A stretch of 31,496 nt of DNA from a virus. The DNA lies in IMG/VR virus record IMGVR_UViG_3300037042_000655, positions 1 through 31,496 of that record; one strand, 5' to 3'. Below the pieces are notes generated by a model, which ran no database searches, was not told the DNA's origin, and worked only from the letters and a program-made list of their open reading frames with translations. Of this stretch, positions 30,255 through 31,496 are shown piece after piece; the first letter of the stretch is position 1, and each line of letters opens with the position of its first letter. The position numbers and the translations under genes were made by a program.

Positions 30255-30459
30255 AAGTAGTGTAGAGTGGTTATTTTATAAATTATGGGATACTCCAAAG
30301 GATAAATTAAATTGGTATGCTATTTTAAAAGAAGCCAAAGAAATGCACAAGGAGGAGGTAGAAGATGCTTATGGAGAAGGTTATGCAGATGGTATACATA
30401 AGAATGATGTTATGTATCAAGATTCAATAGATTATTATAATAAAACATTTAACAAATGA
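30244..30459 (+). CDS. Small acidic protein, unknown
   Basis: 71 residues. SVEWLFYKLW (6-15), a helical middle with AKEMHKEEVEDAYGEGYADG and the ending YYNKTFNK match a group of small proteins widespread in Bacteroidota phages near recombination genes. Role unknown. The stop overlaps the MazG ATG by 4 bases. Confidence 0.6.
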   Translation: MSNKSSVEWLFYKLWDTPKDKLNWYAILKEAKEMHKEEVEDAYGEGYADGIHKNDVMYQDSIDYYNKTFNK

Positions 30460-30890
30460 ACTATAACGAATTAAAAAAGCTCATTATTGACTGGGCAAAT
30501 GAAAGAGAGTTAATCAAAAGAGAGAACTCTACTAATCAATACCTCAAGTTTTTAGAAGAAGTAGGCGAAACTGCAAAAGCTCTTTTGAAAGACGATTCTG
30601 CTGGAGTTATTGACGGATTTGGGGATATTGCAGTTACTATGATAATACTTGGAGAGCAGATAGGAAACAGCCAAGAACTGAGCGATACCTATAAACCAAT
30701 AGGATTTATCAATTTACACGATGTAGTTAGGCGAGTAGGACCTGAATTCGTTAACCCTTCAGCTATGAATTTTCTAAACGATGCTTGTTTTTTCTACGGC
30801 TTGGATTTGGTGCAATGTTTAGAAGTAGCTTGGCAAGAAATCAAGGACAGAAAAGGAAAAACTATTAACGGAACTTTTATAAAAAACTAA
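30456..30890 (+). CDS. MazG-like nucleotide pyrophosphohydrolase
   Basis: 144 residues. The all-alpha NTP-PPase signature is intact: KFLEEVGETAKALLKDD (31-47) gives the metal-binding E-E-x-x-E (Glu34, 35, 38), and GVIDGFGDIAVTMII (50-64) gives D-x-x-x-D (Asp53, Asp57). The C-terminal part (LVQCLEVAWQEIKDRKGKT) closes the helix bundle. Known role: hydrolysis of NTPs or dNTPs to monophosphates, affecting pools or alarmone signalling. In phages it probably keeps nucleotide supply and host metabolism favourable. Twelve bases separate it from the ParB-like gene. Confidence 0.8.
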   Translation: MNYNELKKLIIDWANERELIKRENSTNQYLKFLEEVGETAKALLKDDSAGVIDGFGDIAVTMIILGEQIGNSQELSDTYKPIGFINLHDVVRRVGPEFVNPSAMNFLNDACFFYGLDLVQCLEVAWQEIKDRKGKTINGTFIKN

Positions 30891-30902
30891 CTTAAAAAAA
30901 AT

Positions 30903-31496
30903 ATGTTTAATTTATCATTTGAACCAATGGCGAAGAATAGTACCCAAGTTCACACAACTACTGATTACTCAAAGTTTAAGCCAATTGATGGCAACAGAAA
31001 CAAAAATCTACTGCACATTAACCGACTAAAAAAGTCAATGGCTAAAAACTATTTGTTTACTATTATTATCGTCAATGAAAATTATGAGATAATTGATGGT
31101 CAGCACAGATTTGATGTAATACAAGAGCTTAAATTACCTTTACACTACATTATCTGCAAAGGTTATGGATTAACAGAAGTTCACATCTTAAACCAAAACT
31201 CTAAAACTTGGAATTCCGACGACTATCTTACTGGATATTGTCAACTTGGTTATGAGCATTATATTGAATATGCTAAGTTTAAGAAACGATTTGGATTTGG
31301 GCATAACGAGTGTTTACTTTTATTATCTAATAACGATAATGGGAATTACATTAAGAATTTTTTTAACGGAGAATTTCAAATAAAAGACTATAATAAGGCA
31401 ATTGATAAAGCTAACAAAATTAAAATGATTGGTAAATTCTATGATGGATATAAAAGAAAGTCATTTGTTAGAGCTATGTCGCAGATGTTAGATAAG
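30903..31496 (+). CDS. ParB/Srx-fold protein (N-terminal part, open at window end)
   Basis: 198 residues to the window end, continued at 141-287 for a total near 246. The ParB-like fold is seen in NRNKNLLHINRLKKSM (31-46), IIIVNENYEIIDGQHRFDVI (54-73) and LPLHYIICKGYG (78-89). DGQHR (65-69) is the conserved nucleotide- or DNA-binding box (DGxHR) of this fold. NSKTWNSDDYL (99-109) is a second motif common in phage members. Known members act as nucleases, CTPases or partition proteins; no helix-turn-helix typical of ParB partition is clear here. It leads directly into the DnaA-like gene at the circle junction. Confidence 0.75.
   Translation, partial: MFNLSFEPMAKNSTQVHTTTDYSKFKPIDGNRNKNLLHINRLKKSMAKNYLFTIIIVNENYEIIDGQHRFDVIQELKLPLHYIICKGYGLTEVHILNQNSKTWNSDDYLTGYCQLGYEHYIEYAKFKKRFGFGHNECLLLLSNNDNGNYIKNFFNGEFQIKDYNKAIDKANKIKMIGKFYDGYKRKSFVRAMSQMLDK
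31355..31496. repeat. Right copy of terminal direct repeat
   Basis: Matches positions 1-140 except for the extra GC at 31481-31482. In this copy the ParB-like reading frame stays open to the last base. In the left copy the missing two bases bring a TAA into frame at 137-139. The right copy is therefore the likelier true sequence. Confidence 0.9.

Noticed and set aside
31355-31496. Terminal repeat as a packaging direct terminal repeat
   Set aside because: A gene runs straight through it and its length is close to a typical assembly overlap, so circular permutation or contig closure is simpler.
1-31496. CRISPR array, tRNA genes, integrase and attachment sites
   Set aside because: No regularly spaced repeats, no cloverleaf-like sequence and no recombinase motifs were found on reading; lysogeny is therefore not supported.

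Overview
The window looks like one essentially complete, circularly closed genome of a tailed dsDNA phage (Caudoviricetes) of about 31.35 kb. The host is probably a member of the Bacteroidota, most likely a Flavobacteriia-type bacterium. The evidence is the strongly AT-rich sequence, A-rich start contexts with few good Shine-Dalgarno sites, candidate TAnnTTTG promoter boxes, and many proteins of types I know from Bacteroidota phages. The first 140 bases recur at the right end (31355-31496) apart from a 2-base indel, and the gene cut by the right end continues at the left end. All genes lie on the plus strand. I see no integrase, excisionase, CI-like repressor, tRNA or CRISPR array, and no gap over 300 bases.

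Layout. (1) 1-5004, replication and early genes: the end of a ParB-like protein, a protein with only the DnaA DNA-binding domain, two small genes, a winged-helix replication protein, a DnaB/RecA-like ATPase, an HNH endonuclease, a candidate SSB and NinG. (2) 4997-8355, control and modification: a sigma-like protein, a small membrane protein, a GT9-like glycosyltransferase, a SAM methyltransferase and a GT-B glycosyltransferase. (3) 8339-9924, terminase small and large subunits. (4) 9943-16945, tail genes: a candidate tail-assembly chaperone pair joined by a -1 frameshift at a T9 run, an adaptor-like protein, two large tail proteins and the tape measure. (5) 16975-24679, head and connector: protease fused to scaffold with a possible nested scaffold gene, major capsid protein, a tube-like protein, a portal with a C-terminal winged helix and MuF-like domain, connectors and a fibre-like protein. 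(6) 24679-27638, lysis: several small membrane proteins, a phosphoesterase, an M15 endolysin and overlapping spanin-like genes. (7) 27771-31496, small early genes, an ssDNA-binding candidate, a lambda-exonuclease-like recombinase, MazG and the ParB-like gene that closes the circle.

How it fits together. Regions 7 and 1 form one early block across the circle junction, for replication, recombination and nucleotide handling. The sigma-like protein sits just before the late half and is a reasonable candidate for switching on late genes. The virion module order is unusual: terminase, tail, tape measure, protease, capsid and only then portal. Hairpin terminators flank the capsid gene and the tube-like gene, which fits separate dosage control. 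Two early control regions share a 12-base element and a hairpin just before the next start codon.

No wholly new defence or mobile system is evident. The best leads are the frameshifted chaperone, the paired leader regions, the nested scaffold gene, the portal fusion, the repeated A/T start motif in late genes, and the spanin-like overlap.
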